Assembly (NCBI RefSeq): GCF_030445035.2
Contig: NW_026688628.1
Location: 868,001 to 932,000, forward strand
Direction of reading: 5' to 3'
From: Dasypus novemcinctus
Taxonomy: Eukaryota; Chordata; Mammalia; Cingulata; Dasypodidae
DNA length: 64,000 nt
The translations under genes and the position numbers were made by a program. Of the stretch, positions 25,630 to 37,515 are shown in pieces. Positions within the stretch are counted from its first letter, which is position 1, and every line of letters starts with the position of its first letter. The notes below the pieces were generated by a model. That model saw nothing but the letters and a program-made list of their open reading frames with translations, did not search any database and was not told the DNA's origin.

Positions 25630-26940
25630 AAAACTGTGAACAGTTTGTTTGGAAACACAGTACCTTTGACTTCTCTTCATTCCCAGAATGTACTTTAGGA
25701 TTTACCATACAGTATTGATGAATAAATATTGTTGAATGACTGAGAAACCAAATGGTTGTGTGGGTTGAACAGATACTGCATTGCTAATTATGGGGGAGAA
25801 AGGAGAAGCAGTGAGACAAGAGGAAATTCGCTTGTGAATGGGTGTCTCCATTCATGATTCATGACAGCCAACTCCAGAGGAGAAAAATTGGGAAATAAGA
25901 TAGTTTAGTGTATTCAGAATCTTTCTCCAGAAACAGCAAGAGGGAAATCAGTATGGGAAACCTGACAAGACTAGAGCCCACACCTTATTAAGGGTGACCT
26001 CCTCCTGGGAGGTAGGTGTCCACAGGGATAAGTGATGATCACGGAGCTCCAAAGCTGTCACAAGAGACAAAACTGGCTCAAATTTGCATTGTGTTTTCCT
26101 TTCTTATCTCCAGAGAAATAATTATCTCAGGGAGATTGAGACAGAAGAATACTTCATTAATGTGGTTCATGGGAATGAAATCCCTAATTGCTGGGATACT
26201 CTATGTGCTTCTCCTTCACTATATCAAAGAAAACACAATGTGTCTTCTACAGACCTTATGGCTCATTCCATCTCACTTTACTTCTTGCGAGCAGAGCTTC
26301 CAACTTCTTTCATCATTCAAGGAAGAACCTGCATTGGTGAACTTAGACCCTGACTTGATAATTTCAGAGCGACTTACAGAATCTTCACAGGTACTGGCAG
26401 AATGTATTTTTGGCTCCATGGGCACCTTTTATTGGTAGAAGCTTTAAGGAAATCAACAGATTATGACCATAGAGAAAGCTTAAAACACAAAGTTCTGTCT
26501 TATTATAAAGCCTGCATGGAAATAGCAGATAAACTAAAATAGATTTTTTTTCCCAATCTGTTTCCTCTGATCTCTTACTCTTGGGTCTTCCCTCTCTCAG
26601 CAGCATTGTTTACTTGTTTGACTCATTCTTCTTTCTCTACACTTGTAGAAATTATCTGTTTACCTGTGTTTATTCATTTTTTTTCTTTTAGTCATTCAAT
26701 ATATGTGGCTCTGGAATACTGGTGAAGTGGATCAAAAATTACAGACTCATCTTGGGGAGGTTAGTAAAGGCATCACAAGGGAGATTTTAATTGTAATAAG
26801 CCTTGAAGGAGGATTTAGAATAATTTCAGAAGGAGAAAAGGATAGAAGTACATGAAGAAGAGATGACATGGACACAAATATGGAGTCAATATAATTATAT
26901 GGTGTGGTGAGGTTTTAAAAATAGTTCTTTTTAAAAAAGA
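25630..26940 (+). repeat. Local duplication, arm A
   Basis: Ordered blocks match 52890-54180 in the same orientation at a rough 75-80% by eye. They include 'atttaccatacagta.tgttgaataaata', 'tctccagagaa.ta', 'ttcatg..aatgaaatccctaa', 'tagtaaaggcatca', and 'gttttaaaaatagttct'. The 26200-26650 part has no partner because arm B carries an insertion/replacement there. The sequence is not otherwise repetitive in the window, so it looks like an old tandem segmental duplication about 27 kb apart. ORFs of 140 and 89 codons in it have no domain. Confidence 0.7.
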
Positions 26941-27149
26941 AATCAACTTTATTGATACATATTTAAAAACATACAATTCCTGTGACATGTAAAATTTGTT
27001 GTAGTTGCCATAATGACATAATTGTGCATTTATTACTTCAGTCATTATTAGAGTATGTTCACCGAGAGGTAAATATTTTTCTTGTTTTTTTTTTTTTTTA
27101 TAAATGGGCTATGAGATTTCTTTAGCAAAATTTTTTATGGTCTTCTTTT

Positions 27150-27716
27150 TTAAAGATACATAGATCACACTAAATTTTACTTTAAAAAATATGACGTTCC
27201 CATATACCCACTCCCTAAATTCCCCATCCTCCCACATTAACAACCTCTTCCATCAGTGTGGCACATTCCTTTTGATGAATACATTTTGGATCATTGCTAC
27301 AAAGCTTGGATTATTGTTTACATGTTAGTTTACACTCTCTCCCAGTCCATTCAGTGTGATACGGTAGGATATATAATATCCTGCATCTGTCCCTGTGATA
27401 TCATTCAGGAGAACTCCAAGTCCCCAAAAAAGCCACCATATCACACCCTCTTCTTCCCTCTCCCTGCACTCAACAACTCCAATGGTCACTGTCTCCACGA
27501 CAATGACACAATTTCTTCCATTGCTAGAGTCACAATGAGTCTATAGTAGAATACCATTAAGTCCACTCTACTTCTTATTTTATTCTCTATCCTGAGGATG
27601 GTGATGACCACTCCACCTCTAAATCAAGAGGGGCCTTAGATCCCACATGTCTGATGGATGGAATTCTGCTTGCAGTTGTGGACTGTCTCTGTTCCCTGTT
27701 GTGGTGGTTGACCAAC
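27150..27716 (-). mobile_element. Older L1 3' end fragment
   Basis: The plus strand reads as the reverse complement of the older L1 3' terminus ('aaagatacatagatcacac...atatgacgttcccatatacccac'), continuing about 560 bp into the 3'UTR. It sits inside an ancient L1 ORF2 copy. Confidence 0.75.
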
Positions 27717-27810
27717 ATTTTGTTTGTTTTCAGATTTGGAGATTACAAATATAGCTGCTGTAAACGTTCATGTGTGGACTTTTGTGTGGACTCTAATTTT
27801 CATATCATAT

Positions 27811-27834
27811 AATATATATATATATATATATATA
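27811..27834 (+). repeat. (AT)n microsatellite
   Basis: A pure AT dinucleotide run of 24 bp within the ancient L1. Confidence 0.95.
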
Positions 27835-28082
27835 AGCAAAACTGCTGGATTGTATGGTAAGACAATGTTTAGTTTTACAAGAAACACTTAAACTGTCTTC
27901 TGGCCGAACCATTTTGTGTTCTCACTAGCAGTGATTGAGAGATGTATTGCTCCATATACTCAACAGCAATTGGTATTCTCAGTTTTTAGATTTTTATCTC
28001 TTCTAATAAGCGTGTGTTCATATATCACTGTGTTCATAGTCTTCCAATTCCCTAATGACAGATGATGTTTAATTTTTAAAAG

Positions 28083-29239
28083 ATTTTAATTAGTTTATTT
28101 ATTCATTTATTTATTTAAATTTTTAAAATTTTAAAGTAGGTTTAGATTACATAAATGTTACATAAAATATAGAGGGGACCCATATGTCCTACACCTTCAC
28201 CCTCCCACTCTTTCCCATAGTAACAACACCTTTCATTAGTATAGTATATTTGCTACAATTGACGAACGCATATAGAAACAATGCTGTTAACAATGAATTA
28301 TAGTTTATATTATAGTTAATAGCCTGTCCTGCACAATTTTAGGTATTGATAAAACATATAATGGCCTGTATCTGTAATTGCAATGTCACGCAGAACAATC
28401 CCAATGTCCTGAAAATGCCCTGATATTACAACTATTCTGCCTGCTCCCTCCTCTCAGAATCTCTGGTGGCCCTGGCCTTTATATCAATGATAGACATTCT
28501 TCCATTGCTAGAATAATAAGTCTATAATATAAAAATAATGTCTACTTTAGTCCATTGTTCATTCTCCAATCTTCAGGATTTTGTGATGGTGATGCCCACT
28601 GTTTCTAATTGAGAGGGGGCTTAGATCCCTTGGGATATATGGGTGGAACTAGCTTGCCTAGAGGTGCGGACATTCTTTGCTCCTTAGGATAGGTGTTGTC
28701 CGTTACCATCTCCTTATTAGTTGTTCTACATAGGTCCAATGACCTGGAGAGTAAGTGTTGAAACTCTGCTTAGATTAAGAGTTCAAATGGCACATGAACA
28801 GACCAAAAACATAATGCTCTGTCTCATGTATTTAACAAGGATAGTGCCAACACATGGCTTTATGTAAATAACATATAGAGAAGAGCCATATGTTCGGAAT
28901 CTACAAATGAGGCTAACTCTTTTACACTGGGGAGCATAAATTCCAAAGTAAGGTCTACTGACAGGGTGCCAAATTCCTGAGATTCCTGCACTACTTATCT
29001 CTAGAACCATCAGGATCCCTACTGTTTGAGGCTCTGTTTACTGTAACAGATAGTGAGATTCTGCTGAGATGAGCATAAGCATAACCTCTGTAATGACCTC
29101 CAAACTCACTTTCAAATCTCTTAACCATAAAATCTCATCTGCACTGAATATTTCCCCTTTTTGGTCAAGGTCTTTTTCAGATACATTGCTAGCTGGCATT
29201 TGGTAATAATACTTAGGTGCCAGTGAAGTTGAATTTTTT
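28083..29239 (-). mobile_element. Older L1 3'UTR fragment inside ancient L1
   Basis: It begins at the 3'-terminal sequence ('tagattacataaatgttacataaaatatagagggg') and runs about 1.15 kb into the 3'UTR on the minus strand, through the 'cattgctagctggcatttggtaata' block shared with other copies. It is more diverged than the copies with TSDs. Confidence 0.65.
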
Positions 29240-29660
29240 TTTTTATATTTTGTATTTTGTATTTGTATTTTGAATTTCTTCCTATGTTAGGATTCTGTTT
29301 ATATCTTTTGCAGATTTTTAAATTCAGCATATGCTTTCTTATTTTGTGGTGTTAATATTAATTTCTACATTTGTATACAAATCATTTATCAGATGTGTTT
29401 TGTAAGTATTTTTCCAAATCTGTATGTTTTCTTACAACCCCTTATCAATGTCTTTCACAGAGTAGATATTTTACATTTGAATAAAAACCGACTTATAAAT
29501 TTTAATCTCTCATGGATCATGCTTCCATTACTATATCTAAAAACTCATTTCCAACCTATGGGCCCTTAGATTTTCTTCACATTTTAGTCTAGCACTTTTA
29601 CAATGTATTTTACTTTAAAGTGGTATGATTCATTTTGATTTAATTTTTGTGAAATGAATT

Positions 29661-30815
29661 CAATCAGTACCTAAGTTCCTTTTTTGTTTGGCATGAGTGC
29701 ATCCTATTGTTACCATATTCTAACTAAGTTCTTGGCTATGCTGCAGACGTGAATTTCAAGAGAATGCCAGGTCAGTTAGGCCAGTAATTTATTCAGGTAG
29801 GAAGGGAAGAGAAATGGGAGAAAATAACAGAGCATAGTCCCAGGTGGTGAGGAAGGGGATAAAAAGTGATGAGGAGGGCTGATTTAGAAACTACAATTCT
29901 CCATTATAGATTATAAGTCCCCAGAGTAACTTGCATGGTCACATGGCAGAGGAAAAATGATGAAAGCAACACGCAGAGGGCAAGATGGGTCCATAGGCAA
30001 AAAGCTAGGCAAGAGCAAGCTCAAGCCTCATGGTTTGCTTTTAAACTAATTATTCCACTCCTTTGCTAATGACAGGGAAGGAGGTTTCAGTTGTTTGCTG
30101 TTTGGATTGATTACCCTGCCCATAAATTCCTTAGTGATGACCCAATGATAAAGTTCCCAGGGAACATCCGGGCTTTTTCATATTTTCAGGAAGGAGTCTT
30201 TGTTCTGGGTAGCAGAATCCCAGGGGAGAGATTCCTCCAGCAGCCATCTTGGGGGTTTTTGATGTCCATGTGGACTCTCTGTCAGGTTCCAGATCCATCT
30301 ATTCCCTACCTTACTAGCCTGCTTCACGTTTGTTCCACCACCACTTCTTGAAAAGATCATACTTTCTACATTGAATTACCCTTGTCCTCTGTGAAACATC
30401 AGTGGAACCCATTTATGTGGGGTCATTTGTCCATTTCACCAACAGAATTTTTTAAATTATTGTGTTTTTATAGTAACTCTTACAACCAAATAATATGATT
30501 CCTACAATATTGTTCTTCTTTTCTATTTTGTTACAGGGTACAAAAAAACTCCTCATAATGTTTGTTGCTTAAAATAAAGTCTGAGAGAATTTATCATGGA
30601 AATTATTGCCTTGGCAAAGTGTATTCTATTATGGCCCAGGGTTTCTAGCCATCACAACTATTAAGAAGATGCAGGAACATATGTTTTCCCTGACATTTTC
30701 AGAAAAGGGTACTAGATCTCTATAAAATCCATAAAAATATTAACTTAATGTAATTACAATACAAACAGTACCATTTATGATATTTTTCTGATTACTGCTT
30801 GAGGCTAAATTGCAC
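29661..30815 (+). other. Upstream region of the olfactory receptor; no coding gene seen
   Basis: About 29750-30350 has a texture like an old LTR remnant but I cannot place it. An 86-codon frame at 30091-30351 has no domain. An untranslated first exon and promoter of the olfactory receptor are expected somewhere upstream, as in other family members, but I cannot point to them. Confidence 0.35.
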
Positions 30816-30834
30816 TGCTTTGAATATCTCCTCA
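30816..30834 (+). promoter_or_regulatory. Candidate splice acceptor just upstream of the OR start codon
   Basis: The sequence tttgaatatctcctcag ends at 30834, leaving a 17-base leader before the ATG at 30852. Olfactory receptors usually have a 5'UTR intron ending just before the coding exon. This also excludes the upstream in-frame ATG at 30810 from the mRNA. Confidence 0.55.
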
Positions 30835-30851
30835 GGAAATTCATCATCCAC

Positions 30852-31787
30852 ATGGAAACAGAAAACCAAACATATGGTTTAGAATTCATCCTCCTGAGGC
30901 TCTCAGAAGATACAGAGGTGCAGTCCCTCCTCTTTGGGATGTTCCTGTCCATGGACCTGGTCACCTTCATTGGCAACCTGCTCATCATCCTGGCCATCAT
31001 CTTGGACTCCCATCTCCACACACCCATGTACTTCTTCCTCTCCAACCTGTCTTTTACTGATATCTGTTTCACCTCCACCACGGTACCAAAGATGCTGCTG
31101 AACATCCAGACAGGCAACAAAATCATTACTTTTGAAAACTGTCTCACCCAGATGTATTTTTTCATGCTTTTTGTACAACTAGATAACTCCTTCTTGACTA
31201 CAATGGCCTATGACCGCTTTGTGGCCATCTGTCACCCCCTGCACTACACAGTCATCATGAACCCCTGGCTCTGTGGCCTCCTGCTGTTAGCATCCTGGTT
31301 ATTGAGTGTTTTGGACTCTCTTTTGCATGACTTAATGGTTTTGAGATTGTCTTTTTGTACAGAGATGGAAATGCCCCACTTTTTCTGTGAACTTAATCAG
31401 GTAGTCAGACATGTTTGTTCTGACACCTTCCTCAATGACCTTGTGATGTATTTTGCAGGTGGACTTCTGGGGATTATACCACTCACTGGGATCTTTTTCT
31501 CTTACTATAAAATTATGTCCTCAATTTTGAGAATCTCAACAGCTCATGGTAAATATAAAGCATTTTCTACTTGTGGGTCTCACCTCTCAGTAGTGACCTT
31601 GTTTTATGGTACAGGTCTTGGAGTGTATCTTAGCTCTGCTGCTACCCAAAACTCAAGGGCAAATGCAATAGCCTCAGTGATGTATACAGTGGTCACACCC
31701 ATGTTGAACCCCTTTATTTACAGTCTTAGAAACAAGGACATAAAGCAGGCCTTTAAAAAGCTGGGAAAATGGGAGTTATGGTCATGA
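30852..31787 (+). CDS. Olfactory receptor, family 7-like, with an L1-derived C-terminal end
   Basis: A 311-residue class II olfactory receptor, an odorant-sensing seven-helix GPCR of olfactory cilia. Visible landmarks: N-glycosylation NQT near residue 5; GN in helix 1; [28 protein letters not shown] at the end of helix 3; paired loop cysteines (HFFCEL); [13 protein letters not shown] in helix 6; [12 protein letters not shown] in helix 7. The EFILL.LSED start and the helix 4-5 region resemble family 7 (OR7A/7C/7D). The ORF extends 14 codons upstream, but a splice acceptor at 30834 and family length favour ATG 30852. The receptor core is intact. The last six residues (K-W-E-L-W-S) begin at the junction with an L1 tail inserted at 31769, which supplies the stop. 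The original tail, 17 codons after LG, lies beyond the insert and ends at 32672-32674. Probably still translatable. Confidence 0.92.
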   Translation: METENQTYGLEFILLRLSEDTEVQSLLFGMFLSMDLVTFIGNLLIILAIILDSHLHTPMYFFLSNLSFTDICFTSTTVPKMLLNIQTGNKIITFENCLTQMYFFMLFVQLDNSFLTTMAYDRFVAICHPLHYTVIMNPWLCGLLLLASWLLSVLDSLLHDLMVLRLSFCTEMEMPHFFCELNQVVRHVCSDTFLNDLVMYFAGGLLGIIPLTGIFFSYYKIMSSILRISTAHGKYKAFSTCGSHLSVVTLFYGTGLGVYLSSAATQNSRANAIASVMYTVVTPMLNPFIYSLRNKDIKQAFKKLGKWELWS

Positions 31788-32017
31788 CCGATGGGGTTAA
31801 CTACCAGGACAGATGGCCCCTCTTTGGAAATGGTGTTTATGTGTGATGAATCTGGACTCAGATGGGATCTCCCTTCATAACACTTTCATGCTAATGTGCT
31901 GGAGGTGCAGTTAATTTTGGGGTTTATGATATATTTAGGGGATTTGAATCTCTGGACTGACAATGTGATAGCCAGGTCCTGAGCCTCAACAGACTCCAGC
32001 ACCTACAATCTGTTTTA

Positions 32018-32380
32018 TTGGACTTACCACACTCAGCTAAGATGGAGTTGAAGAAGGACAACCACCACACCATGGAGCCTAGAGTGATTACAACTGAAAG
32101 TGGGAGGCTTGCATCCAGCATCCATGTGGAATCTGAGCCTCCTCTTTACATAGAGGTGCAATGGACACAACCAATCCAATGTCCACATAGAAGAGGTGGC
32201 ATTGGATTGGGAAAAGTGGACATGGTGGCTGATGGGTATGGGGAAAGGCAGGAAGAGATGAGAGGTGGAGGCGTCTTTGGGACATGGAGCTGCCCTGGAT
32301 GGTGCTTCAGAGGCAATCACCGGACATTGTATATCCTCACAGGGCCCACTGGATGGAATGGGGGAGAGTATGGGCCATGA
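32018..32380 (+). other. Sense ORF in L1 3'UTR, 120 codons, copy 3
   Basis: Same start and frame as the 2489 copy and nearly identical, but the usual stop after RTL is changed to a Tyr codon. The frame therefore runs on 16 codons to ...GGEYGP. It lies in the tail inserted in the olfactory receptor, so it would be in that gene's 3'UTR. Confidence 0.3.
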
Positions 32381-32556
32381 TGTGGACCATTGACTATGAG
32401 GTGCAGAGGTGCCCAAAGATGTACTTACCAAACCCAATGGATGTGTCATGATGATGGGAGGGAGTGTTGCTGGGGGTGGGGGGAGAGGTGGGGTAGGGGG
32501 GTGGGGTTGAATTGGACCTCACATATATATTTTTAATGTAATATTATTACAAAGTC

Positions 32557-32562
32557 AATAAA
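32557..32562 (+). promoter_or_regulatory. L1 poly(A) signal downstream of the olfactory receptor
   Basis: AATAAA of the inserted L1 tail, 770 bases past the current OR stop and on the same strand. It is a likely new 3' end for the receptor mRNA. Confidence 0.5.
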
Positions 32563-32622
32563 ATTTAAAAAATTTAAAAAATTTAAAAAAATAAAAAAAT
32601 AAAAAAATAAAAAGCTGGGAAA

Positions 32623-32729
32623 CATTCTGTCTATAAAAGGATACTTTGTCTCAAGTTTACAAAAGTGCTCATGATTAACAGAGATCAAACACTAGAAGAT
32701 TCTTTTTGAAAATGAAATATTTTGTTGTC
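32623..32729 (+). other. Displaced end of the olfactory receptor gene
   Basis: The original reading frame resumes after the second TSD copy and ends at TGA 32672-32674. The rest is former 3'UTR. None of it is in the current reading frame. Confidence 0.75.
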
Positions 32730-34594
32730 TTTTTTAAAAGATACATAGATCACACAAAATGTAACATTAAAAATACAAGGTTCCCATATATACCACTCCC
32801 CACCCCACCCTCCTCCTCTCACATCAAAAACCTCTGATTGTGTGGATTATCATTTGCATTGTAGTTTACACTCTCCCACAGTCCATTCAGTGGCTTATGG
32901 CATGGTATGTAATGTCCTTCATGTGTCCCTGCTATATCATTCAGGACAACTTCAAGCCCTGAAAATGCCTCCATATCACACATCTTCCTTCTTCCATCAC
33001 TCAGCAACTCCCATGGCCACTCTCTCCAGACAGACTAGTGTGTCAAATCCTCAGCATTGTTGCAAGTATCTGTGAGTCTTGTCCTTCAAGCAATGAAGCT
33101 TAGTTGTCACTGTGGGCCCCAAGGAGTGGGGGAAAGAAGAATAGAATAGAAGGAAGAGAGGGCAACTGGGGGCAATGGAAGTGTTCCACAAGATCATGCA
33201 GTGATGGATATAGGCCTTGTTAAATTTCACCAAAAAATTAAATGTAAACCATAACACAACCAAATTTTTATAAAATTGTACAATCTAAAATATAAACCAC
33301 AATGTAAACTATAGTGGAAACATGGTTTTTATCTATGTTTCAATATCTGTACAACAACTATAGCAAATATATGCACCTTAAAAAGATAATTGCTGGGGAA
33401 GGGAGAAAAGTGTTTGATGTAGGCATATCAGATTCCCCTATATTTTATATGTGACTTTATTGTGATCTAAAACTTTTTTGAAGACATAATAAAATTTTTT
33501 TAAAACAAAGGATGAAGACCCTGAGAAATGAATGGAGGAGATAGCTTTACTACTGTACATACAGGGCAACACCTATTACAGTGATGAAAGGAAGGCAAAA
33601 TGTCAACTATATTTTATGATATTTTGCATTTTTAATACCCCAATTTATTTTTTACTTTATTTTAGTTTTTCTTAAATATAGAATAAAAATATTCTAATTT
33701 TAATCTTTAAACCTATCGCTGCTATTTCATTTTCCTATTAATTGAGTTTGGAAATATATTAACATATAATTTTGAAGAAGTTTTGGATCACAGAGTGGTT
33801 ACACAATTGCAGGGCTGGAGCAGTGGTGTGGGATGTCATTAATGGGGGATGTATGGGTGGGAGGCAGTTCTCCAGGACATTCATACAGGGTATATAAATA
33901 TACTTGGATATTAATTGGGTATTTTCATAGTAGGTAGAGATTCACATGACAACTGAGGGAGTGCTGAGTTCCTGTTCTGGGAAACTATGTTGCATTCCCC
34001 AATTGAGGAGCCACTATCCCCCAAGTGCAAGAACAAAGACCAGTGAAGAAGGATGGTTCAATGATTGCACATGATACTGATGACTATGCTTAGGAGCTTT
34101 GAGCTTGAAATTTCAACTAGGTCTAGAGCTGCAGGGTGCCTAAGAATAACCTCCTGAGAGCCTCCATGTTGCTCAAATGTGGCCACTCCCTAAGTCAACT
34201 CAACATTACCTTCCCTCAAGCATGAGACATGTCCCCTGGGTTGAGAATCTCTGGTGCTGAGGAATTACTACCAAGCACCAGCTGGTGACACAATTAGAAA
34301 AATACCTTGAATAAAAAGGGTAAATGGGAAAGACAAAGGAGTTCATACAGCTAGGAGACTTCAAAATGAGTCAGGAGGTCATCAGATGGGTTAGGCATAT
34401 GCACCTTTCAGCAGGATCTCAGAGACAGCCTAAGTAGATACTACCCCAGGCAGTCGTTCTCCTGAGGACACAGAGATACCTCATTCCTACAGTCATGGCA
34501 GATGGCTCTGGAGTTCTGTGCTTTGCCAGTAGGCCTTACTTTGGAATTTGTGCTCTGAAGTGTGATGGAGTTGGACTCAGATGTGCTCTTTCTA

Positions 34595-34608
34595 CACATT
34601 CCTCTTCT
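34595..34608. repeat. TSD, 3' side of the full-length L1
   Basis: cacattcctcttct, identical to 44345-44358. Cut in TTCT-type context next to the poly(T). Confidence 0.9.
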
Positions 34609-34841
34609 TTTTTTTTTATTGACTTTGTAATAATATTACATTAAAAATATATATGTGAGGTCCCATTCAACCCCACCCCCCCACCCCCCCTCTCCCCCCC
34701 CCAACAACACTCGTTCCCATCATCATGACACATCCATTGGGTTTGGTAAGTACAACTTTGGGCACCTCTGCACCTCATAGACAATGGTCCACATCATGGC
34801 CCATACTCTCCTCCATTCCATCCAGTGGGCTCTGTGAGGAT

Positions 34842-35156
34842 TTACAATGTCCGGTGATTACCTCTGAGGCACCATCCAGGACAGCTCCATGTCCCAAAGA
34901 CGCCTCCACCTCTCATCTCTTCCTGCCTTTCCCCATACCCATCAGCCACCATGTCCACTTTTCCCAATCCAATGCCACCTCTTCTATGTGGACATTGGAT
35001 TGGTTGTGTCCATTGCACATCTATGTCAAGAGAAGGCTCAGATTCCACATGGATGCTGGATGCAATCCTCCCATTTTCAGTTGTAATCACTCTAGGCTCC
35101 ATGGTGTGGTGATTGTCCATCTTCAACTCCATGTTAGCTGAGTGTGGTAAGTCCAA
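34842..35156 (-). other. Sense ORF in L1 3'UTR, 104 codons, copy 4
   Basis: Same start (MDLPHSANMELK) and stop (RGNHRTL) as the copies on the plus strand at 2489 and 20975. Present in the full-length element, about 2.3 kb downstream of ORF2, so it could only be translated by reinitiation, an internal entry site or a separate transcript. No domain recognised. A 138-codon frame on the opposite strand (34725-35141) overlaps it. Confidence 0.3.
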
Positions 35157-37515
35157 TAAATCAGATTGTAGGTGCTGGAGTCTGTTGAGGCTCAGGACCT
35201 GGCTATCACATTGTCAGTCCAGAGATTCAAATCCCCTAAATATATCTTAAACCCCAACGTTAACTGCACCTCCAGCACATTAGCATGAAAGTTTTATGAA
35301 GGGAGATCCCATCTGAGTCCAGATTCATCACACATAAACACCATTTCCAAAGAGGGGCCATCTGCCCTGGTATTAACCCCATCGGCCATGACCATAACTC
35401 TCATGGGTCTCTTTAGCCTTCAAAGGAACCAATATCTGGAGGTTGTATCTGCTTTATCTGTCTCTCTGACTCTGCTCAGTTGTGCATGAGGGCAATCCTT
35501 CTGCCAGCCTCCAGACTCTTTTTTAGGAACTCGTAGCCATATAAACTCATTTCTCCTTTCCATTTCCCCCTTACTTTAGGTCAAACAGCATTTTAAAGTC
35601 ATGTTATTTTATGTAGACATGGATATTCTGCTGATCCGCATTGAACCTTCCGTATAAGGTCCTTTTCCAGTTGCATCATCAGTTGGTATTTGATAGTGGT
35701 CCCTCGTTGCCAGGGAGGCTCATCCCCGGGTGTCCCACGCTGGAGGGAAGGCATTGCATTTACAGGCTGAGTGTGGCTTCGAGACTGGCCACATTTGAGG
35801 AACATGAAGGCTGACAGGAGGAAATTCCCAGGCACAATGTTGCTCTAGGCCTTGTTCTTATTTTAGGTTTATCAGCTCACAAGCATAGTCATTAGCATCA
35901 GGGGCTCACTGTTGAACCCTCACTCCCTCCCGGTCCCCGCCGCTGTACCTGGGAGACTGTCGCTGCTCCCCTAGGGACTATGACAGAGCACCACTGGCCA
36001 GGAACCCAGTAGCCCCCCTGCTGTGGTTTTTAATTGTTGCCACTATGAGTATATCCAATCATTACCATGCACCCTGGACATATGTTCTGTACAGCTCCCT
36101 GTCAGCCATATATCACCTGTCATTGGTATCCCATACCAGTATCCCTCCATTGCCATTGTTGAAACACTCTGTGATCCAGAACTCCCCGAAATTTGAAGCC
36201 CAATATAATGTCATGGTCCCTTACTAGGGAATGGCATATAGCGATGGGTTTAAAGGATAGATAAAGAACTTGGATAAAGTTAGATAAAGAACTTAGATAA
36301 AGAATGTTGACTTGAAAAAATTCCACATCCTATCCTTTTTTTTTCCCCCCCCCTAATTATTCAGCATTTCTTCACAGGAGTCCTAGACCACAGCAATGCA
36401 TATATATAATATACAGCACTCCCATACATCCACCACAAAACCTTTTTCCTTCCACAGCGATACTCTTACACCCTATTCACATCATATTTACTTAAGGTGA
36501 TGTACAGAGTCTGAGATATTAGCTTTCTAACAAGGTAATATCTGTGCTTCCATTATGGTGCATACTTTAGGATACACAGTTCTTTACATTTTTAGTTATC
36601 CTATGTTTTACATTATGGTTTACATTATCAGTCTGTCATCTCCTATATGTTATGGTGTAATATTACATGTTTTATATCCATCCTTGTGTACTCTCAAGAA
36701 ACTCCACTCTTGCCCCCCATTTACTTTGGTTCCACACATTTAACGTCCATTTTCCCTTCCACCTTGGTGCCCACAGTGACAGCCAACCTCCGTTTCCTGA
36801 GGAGCCACTTCCAGAGATAGATGGAATAGTGTTCAGGGCCTAACTTGCTCAACTGCCCCAATGCCCTGGGAGCCACCCTTTCTCTCGAGGGATACAGTTC
36901 CCTCTATTTGGTGGCATTAGTCCTCCCCAGGATGTGGGTCCACCCCCACTCTCACTACTTGGGATTCTACCCCATGGTGTCACCCACTCTGGCAGAATGA
37001 GCATTTAGACATTCCCCAGGAGCCCGTCCTGCATCAGACCCTCCCCTCCGAGCATTCTAAACAGGTAACCCTCTTTATTATATTTTGATATGATTTTCTC
37101 GGCATTTTACTCTCCACCACCTCCTGACCCTCTCCTGTGTTCGTATGCTACCACTCCCTCCCCCCACTTTTGGGCAACGTTACCCAACCGTCCCTCCCCA
37201 GCCACCCTCAAACCCGTAAAGCCCCAACCAAAGGCAACCCCTTGCACCCATTTTATCTCTTCTTTGTGTTCATACTTACCACCATCTCATCTTAAATTCC
37301 ACCCCTTCAGACATTGGCTCATATCCTTCCTCCACCCTCCAATTTCCTGTAAGCCTATCGTTCAGTCTCTTGCTATCTAGGGCAGCTTGTTTATTTCATA
37401 TCATTGAGGTCATGTAGTATTTGTCCTTCAATATCTGGGTTGCTTCACTCAACATAAGGTTCTCAAGATTCATCCATGTTATCACATGTGTTTGTAGTGT
37501 GTTTGTTCTTATAGC

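Larger units (their letters stand above)
27720..29660 (-). mobile_element. Ancient L1 ORF2 C-terminal region, split by a younger L1 tail
   Basis: The parts 27720-28082 and about 29240-29660 resemble, in minus orientation, the 3' half of mammalian L1 ORF2 DNA ('aactgctggattgtatggtaa', 'aagaaacacttaaactgtcttctggcc', 'tcatttatcagatgtgttttg'). Divergence is high and no frame survives. The gap is filled by a separate L1 tail. Confidence 0.6.
31769..32608 (+). mobile_element. L1 tail inserted into the last codons of the olfactory receptor
   Basis: The 14-mer aaaaagctgggaaa flanks it at 31755-31768 and 32609-32622. Both copies are OR coding sequence. The insert is the last 0.8 kb of the young L1 3'UTR in the same orientation as the gene, ending in AATAAA and an A-rich, partly degenerate tail ('aaatttaaaaaatttaaaaaa', then 'ataaaaaa' units). 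Reading into it adds an early stop and a poly(A) signal. Confidence 0.95.

Noticed and set aside
26016..26438. 140-codon ORF in duplication arm A
   Set aside because: The matching arm B sequence does not keep the frame and has an insertion there. No domain.
30810..30851. Upstream ATG giving a 325-residue olfactory receptor
   Set aside because: The 14 extra codons lie before and across a good splice acceptor at 30834 and are unlike receptor N-termini.
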